Numbered from the stretch's first letter, positions 33,290 to 43,370 are shown. The stretch: DNA of 64,000 bases from UBA2377 sp964525935 (GCA_964525935.1 CAZGJZ010000001.1:558001-622000), one strand, 5' to 3'. A program made the numbers and translations. Notes: generated from the letters alone by a model not told the origin.

Positions 33290-34471
33290 ATGAGCACCGA
33301 TCCCAAACGCTGGGTGGCGGGCCACGTGGCCGCGCTGCCTAAAAGTGGTATTCGCGATTTTTTCGAACTGGTCTCCAAAATGAAGGGCCAGGACGTCATC
33401 TCGCTCGGCGTCGGCGAACCCGACTTCGTCACGCCCCAGCACATCCGCACCGCCGCCATCAACGCGCTGAACAACGGGCGCACCAATTACACGTCGAACC
33501 TCGGCATGATCGAGTTGCGGCGCGCGATCTCGGTTTACGTCGAGAAGCACTTCAACGTCAGCTACCGGCCCGAAGACCAGGTCATCGTGACCGTCGGCGT
33601 GTCGGAGGCGCTCGATCTCGCGTTCCGCGCTTTCTGTAACATCGGCGACAAGGTGATGTTTCACCAGCCGTGTTATGTTTCCTATCACCCGAGCATTTCG
33701 CTCGTGCATGCGCAGGGTATCGGCGTGCCGACCTACGCGAAGGACAACTTTGCCCTGACCGCCGCCGCCCTCCGCGCCGCGTGGCAGCCGGGCGCAAAGA
33801 TCCTCATGCTCAACCTGCCGTGCAATCCCACGGGTGGCACGTGTGATCGCGCGCAGCTGGAGGAGATCGCCGCGTTCTGTCGCGAGAAGGACCTGCTCGT
33901 GCTGAGCGACGAAATCTATTCGGAGCTCACTTTCGATGGCACGCACACGAGCATCGCGAGCCTGCCCGGCATGGCGGAGCGCACGATCTTCCTGCACGGC
34001 TTCTCGAAGGCTTTTGCGATGACCGGCTGGCGCATCGGTTATGCGTGCGGCCCGGCGGCGCTCATCGATGCGATGATGAAGGTGCATCAATACTCAATGA
34101 TGTGTGCCTCGATCATGGCGCAGGACGCTGCGCTCGAGGCGCTCACCAACGGCTGGGATGAGATGCTGAAGATGCGTGAGCAATACCATCGCCGGCGTGA
34201 TTTGATCGTGCGCCGGTTTAACGAAATCGGGCTCACCTGTCACTCGCCGCGCGGTTCGTTTTACGCGTTCCCCAACGTCAGCTCCACGGGGCTCAGCGAA
34301 GGTGATTTTGCCGTCGGCTTGCTCAAGCAAGAGAAGGTCGCGGTCGTGCCGGGCACGGCGTTTGGCGCGCTCGGCACGGGCCATGTGCGCGCGTGCTTTG
34401 CCACCAGTTACGATCAGCTCACCGTCGCGTGCGAACGCATCGAGCGTTTCGTCCAATCCAAAAAATCATGA
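33290..34471 (+). CDS. Class I/II PLP-dependent aminotransferase
   Basis: The 393-residue protein belongs to fold type I aminotransferases. The motifs are GVGEPDFVTP, NYTSNLGMIELR, NLPCNPTGG, SDEIYSELTF, and the cofactor lysine in LHGFSKAFAMTGWRIGY (Lys240). It resembles PatA/DapX-type and aromatic or aspartate aminotransferases, so donor specificity is not fixed. Its stop overlaps the ATG of der by 4 bases, coupling the two. The unrelated role of Der makes this a translational rather than a pathway link. Confidence 0.93.
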   Translation: MSTDPKRWVAGHVAALPKSGIRDFFELVSKMKGQDVISLGVGEPDFVTPQHIRTAAINALNNGRTNYTSNLGMIELRRAISVYVEKHFNVSYRPEDQVIVTVGVSEALDLAFRAFCNIGDKVMFHQPCYVSYHPSISLVHAQGIGVPTYAKDNFALTAAALRAAWQPGAKILMLNLPCNPTGGTCDRAQLEEIAAFCREKDLLVLSDEIYSELTFDGTHTSIASLPGMAERTIFLHGFSKAFAMTGWRIGYACGPAALIDAMMKVHQYSMMCASIMAQDAALEALTNGWDEMLKMREQYHRRRDLIVRRFNEIGLTCHSPRGSFYAFPNVSSTGLSEGDFAVGLLKQEKVAVVPGTAFGALGTGHVRACFATSYDQLTVACERIERFVQSKKS

Positions 34472-35985
34472 GCATCAACCGCACCGTCGCCATTGTCGGC
34501 CGACCCAACGTCGGCAAGAGCCGGTTATTCAACCGGCTGGCGCGGAAGCGTATCTCCATCGTCCACGACCAGCCGGGCGTGACGCGCGACGTGATCACGG
34601 CCGAGGTGGCCGACGGCAACTTCACGCTCTTTGACACCGGTGGTCTCGGCTACAAGGGCAAGGACACGCCGGCTGCGCTCACGGCGGCATCCGAAGCGCA
34701 GGTGGAGTTCGCCATGGCGGCGGCCACGCTCATCCTCTTTGTGATCGACGGCCTGGAGGGCCTCACCGCCCTCGACGAGAAGATCGCGACCATGCTGCGC
34801 CGCAGCAAAAAGAAGGTGCGCCTCGTGGTGAACAAGGCCGACTTCGACGACGACAAGGTCGACCTTGCCGAGGCCTACCGCCTCGGCTTTGGCGAACCGC
34901 TGCGCGTCTCTGCCGAGCATGGGCGCGGCGAGGGCGAGTTGCGCGATGCGATCATGGAAGTGCTCGGCCCGGTTGAGGATCCTGACCGCGGTCGCGACGA
35001 GGCTGCGGCGCTTGGCGTGTGCTTCATCGGCCGCCCCAATGTGGGCAAATCCTCGCTCAGCAACCGTCTCCTGCAAAGCGATCGCCTCATCGTCAGCGAC
35101 GTGCCCGGCACGACGCGCGATGCGATCGAGCTGCCGTTCGAGTTCAAGGGGCGCGACGGCAAACTGTATCCCTTCCGCCTCATCGACACCGCCGGCATCA
35201 AGGCCGCGACGAAGCTCGCTTCGCCCGTCGAATATTTTTCGCGCCTGCGCTCGCTCGATGCGATCAAGAACACGGACGTGGTTTTCCTGGTGCTCGACGC
35301 GATCGATGGCGTCACCCAGCAGGACAAGGCGATCGCCGGCGAGGCGATCAAGGAGCGCAAGCCGATCATCGTCGTCGTCAACAAGTGGGACCTCGTGCGC
35401 AAGGCGTTCAAAGCGGACGGTGGCTTCGAGCCCTATGAGAACGAGCGCGACTTTCGCGCGAAATATGAGCACGCGCTCTTTGAGCGGCTTTACTTCACGC
35501 CGGGCGCACCGCTCATTTTCGTCTCGGCCATGAGCGGCTACGAGGTGGACCGCATGCTCAATGCGGCTGTGAAGCTGCACCGCATGCTCGATACTAAGCT
35601 GCCGACCGCGAAGCTGAACAAGGTCATCGGCTACCTTGCCGAGCGCACCCCGCCGCCGGCCGTGGGCGGCAAACGCTTCCGCGTCTACTACGCCACGCAG
35701 ACGGGCAACCGGCCTTTCCGCATCAAGCTGTTTTGCAACCGCGAGGAAAAGCTCACGGAGCAATATCGCCGCTACCTCGAAGCCGGCCTCGTGAAGGAGT
35801 TCGATCTCGCGGGCTGCCCGATCTATTTCGATCTCGTGGGCAAACAGAAGAACGATCCCGGCATGTCGTTCTCGGCGATCCGCGAAGCGCAGGAGAAAGC
35901 GCGCAACCGGCCGCATACCCCCAAGTGGAAATCCGCCGAAGGGGACGGTGACGACGACTCATCCCATGAAACGCTCGAAGACTGA
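34468..35985 (+). CDS. der: Ribosome-assembly GTPase Der (EngA)
   Basis: Der matures the 50S subunit. The 505-residue protein has two tandem GTPase domains: GRPNVGKSRLFNRLARK with DTGGLGYKG and NKAD near 140, then GRPNVGKSSLSNRLL with DTAGIKA and NKWD, followed by the KH-like C-terminal domain. The C-terminus ends in an acidic tail (EGDGDDDSSHETLED), slightly longer than usual. Start ATG 34468 gives MSINRTVAIVGRPNVGKS; longer frames lie inside the aminotransferase gene. It overlaps the next gene by 20 bases. Confidence 0.97.
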   Translation: MSINRTVAIVGRPNVGKSRLFNRLARKRISIVHDQPGVTRDVITAEVADGNFTLFDTGGLGYKGKDTPAALTAASEAQVEFAMAAATLILFVIDGLEGLTALDEKIATMLRRSKKKVRLVVNKADFDDDKVDLAEAYRLGFGEPLRVSAEHGRGEGELRDAIMEVLGPVEDPDRGRDEAAALGVCFIGRPNVGKSSLSNRLLQSDRLIVSDVPGTTRDAIELPFEFKGRDGKLYPFRLIDTAGIKAATKLASPVEYFSRLRSLDAIKNTDVVFLVLDAIDGVTQQDKAIAGEAIKERKPIIVVVNKWDLVRKAFKADGGFEPYENERDFRAKYEHALFERLYFTPGAPLIFVSAMSGYEVDRMLNAAVKLHRMLDTKLPTAKLNKVIGYLAERTPPPAVGGKRFRVYYATQTGNRPFRIKLFCNREEKLTEQYRRYLEAGLVKEFDLAGCPIYFDLVGKQKNDPGMSFSAIREAQEKARNRPHTPKWKSAEGDGDDDSSHETLED

Positions 35986-36877
35986 TTATCGCGGCGGCGC
36001 GGCCACTGTGCTGCGGACGCCGGCCCTCGAACTCGCGGTCACGACCGATATCGGTCCACGCGTGATCACGCTGCGCAGCCTGCGCGGCAAGGCGGGCAAC
36101 CTGTTTCTCGAAATCCCGCTCAAAAAAGAGAGCTATGGCGATTACCGGCTGTGCGGCGGCCATCGCCTCTGGCATTCGCCCGAAGACCGCGTGCGCACCT
36201 ACCAGCCGGATAACGATCCGCTCGCGGTTCGCGAATTGCCGAACGGGGTCGCAGTCACACAGCCGGTCGAAGTGAAGACCGGCCTGCAAAAAGCGATCAA
36301 GATTGAGCTCAAGGGCGCGCGCACCATTCGCGTTATGCATACGCTGACGAACCGCGGTCTCTGGGCCGTGACTTGCGCACCCTGGGCGCTTACGATGTTG
36401 CGTGCTGGCGGCTACGGCGTGTTACCGCTGTTCGAAAAGGGCACGCACTCGGGCAATTTGCTGCCTGGCTATGCGTTGGTGCCTTGGACTTACACCGATC
36501 TTTCGCTGCCCGTGTGGGAGCTGAAACGCGATTTCATCGGCATCAATGTGCCAAAGGGCAAGGGCGCGCAGAAACTCGGCATCACCAACTATCCGGGCTG
36601 GTCGGCCTATTGGGTGGATGGCACCGTGTTCGTGAAATACGCGGCCCCGATCGCGGGAGCGACTTATCCCGACATCGGCAGTTGCTTTGAGACGTTTACC
36701 AATGGCGAGATGATCGAGCTCGAGACCCTCGGGCCGCTCGGCGAAATCATCCCCGGTAAAAGCGTCACGCACATCGAGCACTGGACCGTCCTCGACGGCT
36801 TCGACAAGCCGAACACGACGGCGACCTTTGCCAAACTGTCCGCGGCCGTGAAGTCATGGCTGAAAACCCTGAGGTGA
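35966..36877 (+). CDS. DUF4380/aldose-epimerase-like protein
   Basis: The 303-residue protein has the galactose-mutarotase-like supersandwich character: an N-terminal ALELAVTTDIGPRVITLRSL, the conserved GGHRLWHSPE of DUF4380 proteins, and alternating strands to the end. A ligand-binding pocket for a sugar is plausible, and catalytic residues are not established in the family. ATG 35966 overlaps the der end by 20 bases, and its TGA overlaps the fmt GTG by 4 bases. Confidence 0.85.
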   Translation: MKRSKTDYRGGAATVLRTPALELAVTTDIGPRVITLRSLRGKAGNLFLEIPLKKESYGDYRLCGGHRLWHSPEDRVRTYQPDNDPLAVRELPNGVAVTQPVEVKTGLQKAIKIELKGARTIRVMHTLTNRGLWAVTCAPWALTMLRAGGYGVLPLFEKGTHSGNLLPGYALVPWTYTDLSLPVWELKRDFIGINVPKGKGAQKLGITNYPGWSAYWVDGTVFVKYAAPIAGATYPDIGSCFETFTNGEMIELETLGPLGEIIPGKSVTHIEHWTVLDGFDKPNTTATFAKLSAAVKSWLKTLR

Positions 36878-37890
36878 GCGTCCTGAGACTGGTCTTCCTC
36901 GGTTCCGATCCGATTGCACTCCCGCTGCTGCACTGGCTGGCGGGAGCAGGGAAGGGCACCGCGGAAGTGGTGGGTGTGTTCACGCAACCTGATCGCGCGA
37001 CCGGGCGCGGCCAAAAAGTGGTGCCCAACGCCATCAAGCAATGGGCGCTCGATCGCGGCCTGCCGGTGTTTCAGCCGGAAAAGCTCACCGACGACGTGCG
37101 CGCCCAACTCGCGGCGTTGCGCGCCGACGTTTCGCTGGTGATGGCCTACGGGCATATCCTGCGTCAGGAGTTTATCGACACGCCGCGCCTCGGCACGCTG
37201 AACCTGCACACTTCGCTGCTACCAAAGTATCGCGGCGCCTCGCCGATCCAGACGGCCATTGCCAGCGGCGAAAAAGAAACCGCCGTCACGCTCATGCGCA
37301 TTGTGCGCGAACTCGACGCCGGCCCGGTTGCAGATGCCGCGCGCGTGGCGATAGCGCCACTCGATACCGCCCTTGAGGTGGAGGCCAAGCTCGCCGCGGC
37401 CTGCGTGCCGCTGCTGACGCGTGCCCTGCCGCAGCTGGCGGCGGGGACGTTGATATTTGCCGGGCAAGACCACGGTGCGGCGACGTTTTGCCGCAAGCTC
37501 GCGAAGGAGGATGGACGGCTGGATTTTACCCAACCCGCGGCGGTTCTCGCTGCGCGGATCAATGGGCTTTTCCCCTGGCCGGCTTGCAGTGTTGAGATCA
37601 ACGGCCAATCCGTGAAATTTGGTTTGGCTGACGTCGGAACTGCGGGCGACTCGCCCGGATCCGACAGCGGGCGGGCGGCCCGCGCTCCCGGCGAAATCCT
37701 CGGAACCGATGCTTCAGGCCTGCTCATCGGCACTGGCGATGGCATCTTGCGCGTGCACCGGTTGCAGCGGCCGGGTGGACGCATGCTCGCGGCGGGCGAA
37801 TTTCTCCGCGGGTTTCCGCTGGCGCCGGGCACCGCGTTGCCGTCGCAGCCATTGCCCGGGTTGGTCGCGCGTGAGCCTTTCCGGCGGTAG
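36874..37890 (+). CDS. fmt: Methionyl-tRNA formyltransferase
   Basis: Fmt formylates initiator Met-tRNA. The 338-residue protein has the formyl-transfer motif NLHTSLLPKYRGASPIQTAI with catalytic-region Asn and His, then ARINGLFPWPACSVEINGQSVKF in the C-terminal anticodon-stem-binding part. I prefer GTG 36874, which overlaps the previous TGA as GTGA and gives a normal start; ATG 36856 is an alternative, adding six residues inside the upstream gene. An Asp/Ser/Arg-rich patch near residue 260 coincides with palindromic DNA at 37643-37686. Confidence 0.95.
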   Translation: MSVLRLVFLGSDPIALPLLHWLAGAGKGTAEVVGVFTQPDRATGRGQKVVPNAIKQWALDRGLPVFQPEKLTDDVRAQLAALRADVSLVMAYGHILRQEFIDTPRLGTLNLHTSLLPKYRGASPIQTAIASGEKETAVTLMRIVRELDAGPVADAARVAIAPLDTALEVEAKLAAACVPLLTRALPQLAAGTLIFAGQDHGAATFCRKLAKEDGRLDFTQPAAVLAARINGLFPWPACSVEINGQSVKFGLADVGTAGDSPGSDSGRAARAPGEILGTDASGLLIGTGDGILRVHRLQRPGGRMLAAGEFLRGFPLAPGTALPSQPLPGLVAREPFRR

Positions 37891-37920
37891 GTCTTGTTTT
37901 TGCCGCGCGGTTTCCGCAAG

Positions 37921-38508
37921 ATGCCGGACATGTTGAAACGTGTGATTTTTGGACTCTTTTGGGCGGCTGTGGCGGGCACGGTGGTCCAGGCCCAGCAGGG
38001 CATGCAATATGAAGTGGCCAGCCTCCGCGAGGATGTGCGCGGCCTCACGCAACGCGTGGGCGAACTTTCGCTGCGGATCGAGCAACTCGAACGCGAAAAC
38101 AACGACCTGCGCGGCAAGACCAGCGCCGCGGTGTCGAGCAGTGTCACGGTCGAGCAGTTGAACGATGCGATCGCCGAGCTTAACCGCACAATCAAGGCCA
38201 GCGCCGCCAGCACGAAGAGCGAGACGCTGCAGCAGGTTTCCGGGCAGATCAAGGTGCTCGCGCAGCAGACCAATGCGGCCATCGATTCGCTCGCCAAGGG
38301 GCAGGCCACCCGGGCGGCCGTGCAGACGGTGTTCACCGAGGACTACGCCAAGGAAGGTGTCAGCTACACGGTGCAGAAGGGCGATACGCTTTCGTCGATC
38401 GCGCAGAAGAACGGCGCGCGCATGGCGGATATCATCAACGCCAACAAGATTTCCGATCCCACCCGCATCAATGTTGGGCAGACGCTCTTCATTCCCGCTC
38501 CCAAATAA
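37921..38508 (+). CDS. LysM-domain coiled-coil protein
   Basis: The 195-residue protein has a signal-like segment (MLKRVIFGLFWAAVAGTVVQA), a long coiled coil (YEVASLREDVRGLTQRVGEL ... RTIKASAASTKSETLQQV) and a C-terminal LysM (SYTVQKGDTLSSIAQKNGAR, then INVGQTLFIP). It probably sits in the periplasm or on the outer membrane and binds peptidoglycan. ATG 37921 and ATG 37930 are both possible starts. The stop is one base before the parB ATG, so they are likely expressed together. Confidence 0.88.
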   Translation: MPDMLKRVIFGLFWAAVAGTVVQAQQGMQYEVASLREDVRGLTQRVGELSLRIEQLERENNDLRGKTSAAVSSSVTVEQLNDAIAELNRTIKASAASTKSETLQQVSGQIKVLAQQTNAAIDSLAKGQATRAAVQTVFTEDYAKEGVSYTVQKGDTLSSIAQKNGARMADIINANKISDPTRINVGQTLFIPAPK

Positions 38509-38509
38509 C

Positions 38510-39445
38510 ATGTCTGCTGCTCCCAAATCCCGCCTTGGCCGTGGCCTCGGCAGTCTGATCGCCAAAGCGACGCCGGCTCCAGCGGCGGCTCCTGCCAGCA
38601 CACCGGTGGCATCCACTCCGGCCGCCGCGCCGGCCCCGGCAGGGGCGCCCGGTTACCTGGAAATCGCCGTGCATATGATCGAGCCGAGTCCGTATCAAGC
38701 GCGACGGGAAATCCCGCCCGAGCAATTGAGCGAACTGGCGGCGAGCATCAGTTCCGAGGGATTGCTCCAGCCCATCGTCGTGCGCAAGGCCGGCGACAAA
38801 TACCAGCTGATCGCGGGTGAGCGTCGCTGGCGCGCGTTTCAACAGCTCAAGCTCAAGACCATCCCCGCCCGCATCGTCGAGGCGGGCAATGCGTCGTCGG
38901 CCGCGCTCGGCTTGATCGAAAATCTGCAGCGCGAAGGCCTGAACCCCATCGAAGAGGCGCATGGCTACGCCAGCCTCATTCGCGACTTTGACCTCACGCA
39001 GGAATCGGCTTCCGACCGCGTCGGCAAGGGCCGGGCGACGGTCGCTAATACGCTGCGTCTCCTTTCGCTCGACGCCGAGATTCAGGGCTATGTCGGCAAG
39101 AACTTACTCAGCGTCGGCCACGCCAAAGTGCTGCTGGGTGTCACCGATGCCGCCCAGCGCACCGTGCTCTCCCGCCGCATCATTGAGGAAGGTCTCAGCG
39201 TGCGTTCGACCGAGAAGCTCGTGCAGGCCGGCAAATCCACGCCCAGTGCCGCGCCTACGCACAAGGCCCGCAAGCTCCCCGCGAAGGAATCCGAGGCGGT
39301 TGCGAGCATTGAGAAAAAGCTCACCTCGCACCTCGGCGCCCGCGTGGCCGTCCTGCACACGCCCAAGAAGGGCCGCATCGTGATCGAGTATCGCGGCAAC
39401 GATGATTTGCAGCGCGTGCTCGAGAAGCTCGGCATTACGCTCTAA
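38510..39445 (+). CDS. parB: Chromosome-partitioning protein ParB
   Basis: ParB is a CTP-dependent clamp that loads at parS. The 311-residue protein begins RLGRGLGSLIA, the ParA-contact motif, followed by a 40-residue Ala/Pro linker. The N-terminal domain has PYQARR, GLLQPIVVR and GERRWRAFQQL (CTP-binding C motif), then ENLQREGLNPIEEAHGY, and the helix-turn-helix SVGHAKVLLG region. The C-terminal dimerisation part ends the protein. A parA gene is not adjacent, and I did not find a perfect parS site in the window. Confidence 0.95.
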   Translation: MSAAPKSRLGRGLGSLIAKATPAPAAAPASTPVASTPAAAPAPAGAPGYLEIAVHMIEPSPYQARREIPPEQLSELAASISSEGLLQPIVVRKAGDKYQLIAGERRWRAFQQLKLKTIPARIVEAGNASSAALGLIENLQREGLNPIEEAHGYASLIRDFDLTQESASDRVGKGRATVANTLRLLSLDAEIQGYVGKNLLSVGHAKVLLGVTDAAQRTVLSRRIIEEGLSVRSTEKLVQAGKSTPSAAPTHKARKLPAKESEAVASIEKKLTSHLGARVAVLHTPKKGRIVIEYRGNDDLQRVLEKLGITL

Positions 39446-39552
39446 CGTCTCCTTTCAAGGTCGATGCAGGTGCGTCGCGCGACCTTGGATTCGCCTATCC
39501 TAATGGCAAATTGGGAGCGAAAACCGCGCCATTCTGACCCGTGAACAGCGCA

Positions 39553-39580
39553 TTGACAAACCGCCGTCCGATGGGATGCT
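39553..39580 (+). promoter_or_regulatory. Possible promoter for secG
   Basis: A perfect TTGACA (39553-39558) is followed after 16 bases by GATGCT (39575-39580), which matches TATAAT at 3 of 6 positions. It would give a leader of only a few bases before the secG ATG at 39594. The -10 match is weak. Confidence 0.28.
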
Positions 39581-39593
39581 CTCAACCTTTCAT

Positions 39594-39968
39594 ATGAGCA
39601 TTGTCCTCGGTATTCTTACCTTCGTCCTCATCCTCATCTCCGTATTTCTCATCCTCATCGTGTTGGCCCAGAAGGCCAAATCCGATGGCGGTGTGGGTGC
39701 CGCGCTCGGCGGTGGCATGACGGAAGCCGCTTTCGGTGCCGACACCGGCAACGTCCTCAGCGGGCTCACGATCAAGGCGGCGGTGGCTTTCTTTGTGCTG
39801 AGTTTTGGCCTCTATCTCGGCCATATCTATCAGCGCAAGCATGGTGCGGTTGCGCAGGATGTGCTGCCGACCATCGCGGCTCCGGCGGCTCCCGTGTCGG
39901 CGACGCCGGCTCCGGTTGCGGTCCCAGCTCCGACGACGGCGGCGGACACGGCGCCCAAGGCCCCCTGA
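39594..39968 (+). CDS. secG: Preprotein translocase subunit SecG
   Basis: SecG is the small inner-membrane part of the SecYEG channel. The 124-residue protein has two hydrophobic segments (MSIVLGILTFVLILISVFLI and IKAAVAFFVLSFGLYLG) around GVGAALGGG and FGADTGNVL, matching the family signature. A Pro/Ala-rich 40-residue C-terminal tail is an extension. ATG 39594 is chosen at the first membrane segment. A hairpin followed by a T-tract starts about 30 bases after its stop, inside the next coding start. Confidence 0.93.
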   Translation: MSIVLGILTFVLILISVFLILIVLAQKAKSDGGVGAALGGGMTEAAFGADTGNVLSGLTIKAAVAFFVLSFGLYLGHIYQRKHGAVAQDVLPTIAAPAAPVSATPAPVAVPAPTTAADTAPKAP

Positions 39969-39976
39969 TTTCCCTC

Positions 39977-40867
39977 GTGGCGTCAGGTTTAAAAATTTCG
40001 CCCGCCGGTCCATGGCGGGCGTTTTTGTTTCTGGCCCTGGGCACTGCGAGCGTGCTGCTGGCGGCGCCGGCCGGCCGGACGGTGCGTCCGGCGCCAAGCT
40101 ATGTTCAGTTCGGCAAGCCGGACCAAGCCGAAGGTGCCCGCATTCTCCGCGGCTTCCGCAGCATGGGGATCGCGGGCGACTATTTTCTGGAATTCAAACT
40201 GCGGGTGATGCCCCGGCGTGGGGCCGAGCAGGAGTTTAAGGGCCGCCTTTGGGGCAGCCGTGGCGAACAAGGCCCGTTGTCGCGCATCAGCCTGTCGGCC
40301 GAGGGTGGGGCGGAGCGCCGGTTGTTGTTGCAAAACGGCCCAGCTCCCTCGGTCTGGGATTGGACCGCGGCGACAGCCCGGGTCGAGCCCTTGGAGATCA
40401 GTTCGCTGTTTGCACCGATCATCCCCGGGACACAGCTGACGGTCTTCGATCTGCAGATGCCGTATCTTTACTGGGAGGATTTCGTGTTCGAGGGGGTCAG
40501 CAAGATCCGGGGCCGGCCGGCCCATACCTTTCTGCTTTATCCCACGCCTGAATTTGCCGCCGGCTATCCAGGACTTTCCGCGGTGCGGGTTCATCTCGAT
40601 ACCCAATTCAACGCCCTCGTTCAGACCGAACTGCTCGATGAAAAAGGCCAGCCCTACAAATCGCTTTCGGTGCTCGACCTGAAAAAAATCGACGAGCAGT
40701 GGATGGTTAAAACCATCGATCTGCGTGACGAACGATCGCGCGACAAGACCCGTTTTCAGGTTACCGGGGCGGCGCTCAATCTCGAATTGGCGCCGGTTAT
40801 TTTCGATGCCGCGGCGCTGGCGGAGCCGGTCGCGCCGCCCGATCAGATCACGGCCATCGCACCATGA
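39977..40867 (+). CDS. Outer-membrane lipoprotein-sorting (LolA-like) protein
   Basis: The 296-residue protein starts with a signal peptide (RAFLFLALGTASVLLAAPAG) and continues as a beta-rich, LolA-like fold related to the TP-0789 group, with FDLQMPYLYWEDFVFEGVSK, RGRPAHTFLL and YKSLSVLDLKKIDEQWMVKT. Such proteins bind lipids or acylated ligands in the periplasm. The start GTG 39977 follows secG by 8 bases; the terminator hairpin lies in codons 8-18. It overlaps the HAD gene by 4 bases (ATGA). Confidence 0.83.
   Translation: MASGLKISPAGPWRAFLFLALGTASVLLAAPAGRTVRPAPSYVQFGKPDQAEGARILRGFRSMGIAGDYFLEFKLRVMPRRGAEQEFKGRLWGSRGEQGPLSRISLSAEGGAERRLLLQNGPAPSVWDWTAATARVEPLEISSLFAPIIPGTQLTVFDLQMPYLYWEDFVFEGVSKIRGRPAHTFLLYPTPEFAAGYPGLSAVRVHLDTQFNALVQTELLDEKGQPYKSLSVLDLKKIDEQWMVKTIDLRDERSRDKTRFQVTGAALNLELAPVIFDAAALAEPVAPPDQITAIAP
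39999..40030 (+). terminator. Intrinsic terminator placed inside the start of the next gene
   Basis: CGCCCGCC (39999-40006) and GGCGGGCG (40014-40021) form an 8-bp GC stem with a 7-base loop, followed by TTTTTGTTT. It would end secG transcription or attenuate the LolA-like gene, whose signal peptide it encodes. Confidence 0.72.
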
Positions 40868-41529
40868 GCGAAGCGCCGGGGGTTCGTGGAGTGGTCTTCG
40901 ATTTGGACGGCACGCTGGTGGACAGCATGCCGATGGTGCTGCAGGCGTTTGCGCATGCGCTGGCCCCGTTTCGGGCGCCACTGTCCCAGGCTGATTTATT
41001 CGCCCGGCTCGGCGGCCCGCCGACCCGCACATTCATGGACTTGCTCGATGGTGATGAGCGGCAGGCGGCTGAGGCCATGCGGCGGTGGATTCAATTTAGC
41101 AGCGCCAATTGGCAGCTAATCCAGCCATTCGGCGGGATGCATGCCTTGCTGGACGATTTGCAGGTGGCCGAACTTTCGCTCGCGCTTTGGACGGGGCGTG
41201 ATCGTGAGTCCACTGCCTGCATCATCCGGGAACAACAGCTGGCGAAAAAATGGGAGACCATGGTGTGTGGCGACGACTTGCCGACCCACAAGCCGCATCC
41301 AGGCGGTTTGGAGGTTATCCTCGGCCGGCTCGAACTAGTGCGGGAGGAGGTGTTGTTTGTGGGTGATGCGGATGTCGACGTGTTGGCAGGGTCGGCACTG
41401 GGCGTGCGCACATTACTCATCCGGCACGGACGCGTCGTGGGGTCTGAGGTGCTGGCCAAGGCGTGGCAAGTGGTCGAAACCCCGGCCGAAGCCTACGCGG
41501 CGGTGCGGTTGGCCGCGGGGATCGGATAA
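40864..41529 (+). CDS. HAD-superfamily hydrolase
   Basis: The 221-residue phosphatase has motif I VVFDLDGTLVDS (Asp13, Asp15), motif II with LWTGRD, the motif III lysine in THKPHPGGLEV and motif IV VGDADVDV. A helical cap between motifs I and II suggests phosphoglycolate, sugar-phosphate or related substrates. It overlaps the LolA-like gene by 4 bases and is followed by a response regulator after about 100 bases. Confidence 0.91.
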   Translation: MSEAPGVRGVVFDLDGTLVDSMPMVLQAFAHALAPFRAPLSQADLFARLGGPPTRTFMDLLDGDERQAAEAMRRWIQFSSANWQLIQPFGGMHALLDDLQVAELSLALWTGRDRESTACIIREQQLAKKWETMVCGDDLPTHKPHPGGLEVILGRLELVREEVLFVGDADVDVLAGSALGVRTLLIRHGRVVGSEVLAKAWQVVETPAEAYAAVRLAAGIG

Positions 41530-41630
41530 TGGGGATTCGCCCCTTGGGTGCATGTGGCAATTGACCTTGAGGCAAATTCCGCGATTGTCGCGGGCCGACT
41601 CCTGCAGATTATTCCGTAACGCTGTCACTC

Positions 41631-42017
41631 ATGGCCAACCTGCTCCTCATCGATGATGACAAGGACCTTCGCGAAATCCTCACGATGACGCTGGTGGAGG
41701 CAGGGCACGTGGTCCGGCAGGCGAAGGAAGGGCGGGAAGCGGTGATGCTCTTTCGTCGTGAGCCGGCGGATGTCGTGATCACTGATCTCATCATGCCGGG
41801 CCAGGAAGGTATTGAGACGATCGTCGCGCTGCGCAAAGAGCGGCCGAAACTGCCGATCATCGCCATTTCGGGCGGCGTCGAGCACTCCCCGGTATATCTT
41901 GGCATCGCGGCCCGGCTCGGGGCGCAGCGCACCCTGGCGAAACCCTTCACGATCGATGAACTGTTGAAGGCGATCGATGAGGTGCTGGCTCAAGCCCGCG
42001 GGGGCGAACCAGTCTAA
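41631..42017 (+). CDS. Stand-alone response regulator receiver domain
   Basis: The 128-residue CheY-like protein has the acidic pair in LLLIDDDKDL, phospho-acceptor Asp52 (VVITDLIMPG), Ser80 at the switch position and Lys104 (LAKPF). There is no output domain, so it probably acts by protein interaction. The cognate kinase is not adjacent; the large hybrid kinase at 49.8-54 kb has its own receiver. A bidirectional terminator follows 24 bases after its stop. Confidence 0.94.
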   Translation: MANLLLIDDDKDLREILTMTLVEAGHVVRQAKEGREAVMLFRREPADVVITDLIMPGQEGIETIVALRKERPKLPIIAISGGVEHSPVYLGIAARLGAQRTLAKPFTIDELLKAIDEVLAQARGGEPV

Positions 42018-42040
42018 CGCTGCGCTGGATTCAGTCGGAC

Positions 42041-42078
42041 AGCAAAAAGGCCACCGGTTGCGGTGGCCTTTGCTTTTT
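42041..42078. terminator. Bidirectional intrinsic terminator
   Basis: AAAGGCCACCG (42046-42056) and CGGTGGCCTTT (42061-42071) form an 11-bp stem with loop GTTG, flanked by A-rich and T-rich tracts, between convergent response regulator and ABC ATPase genes. Confidence 0.9.
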
Positions 42079-42092
42079 CGCTGGAGAGAAAA

Positions 42093-43223
<1,131 letters not shown>

Positions 43224-43370
43224 GATAGAGGTGTTACTGGGGTAAGGAGACCTCGCGAAAATCGGGTAATCCAAACACGAGTCAATGCCAGACCGCGGCT
43301 TATTTTTGCGTTGCGACGATGCGGCTCTGCCGCCGTCCTTTCCGGATACACAACTCCGGTCTCTCCCCCC

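Noticed and set aside
38165..38509. N-terminal extension of parB
   Set aside because: Arg/Ser/Pro-rich antisense-like stretch inside the LysM gene; parB starts at its RLGRGLGS motif.
41530..41630. Possible short gene before the response regulator
   Set aside because: Only about 100 bases, no plausible frame or hairpin.
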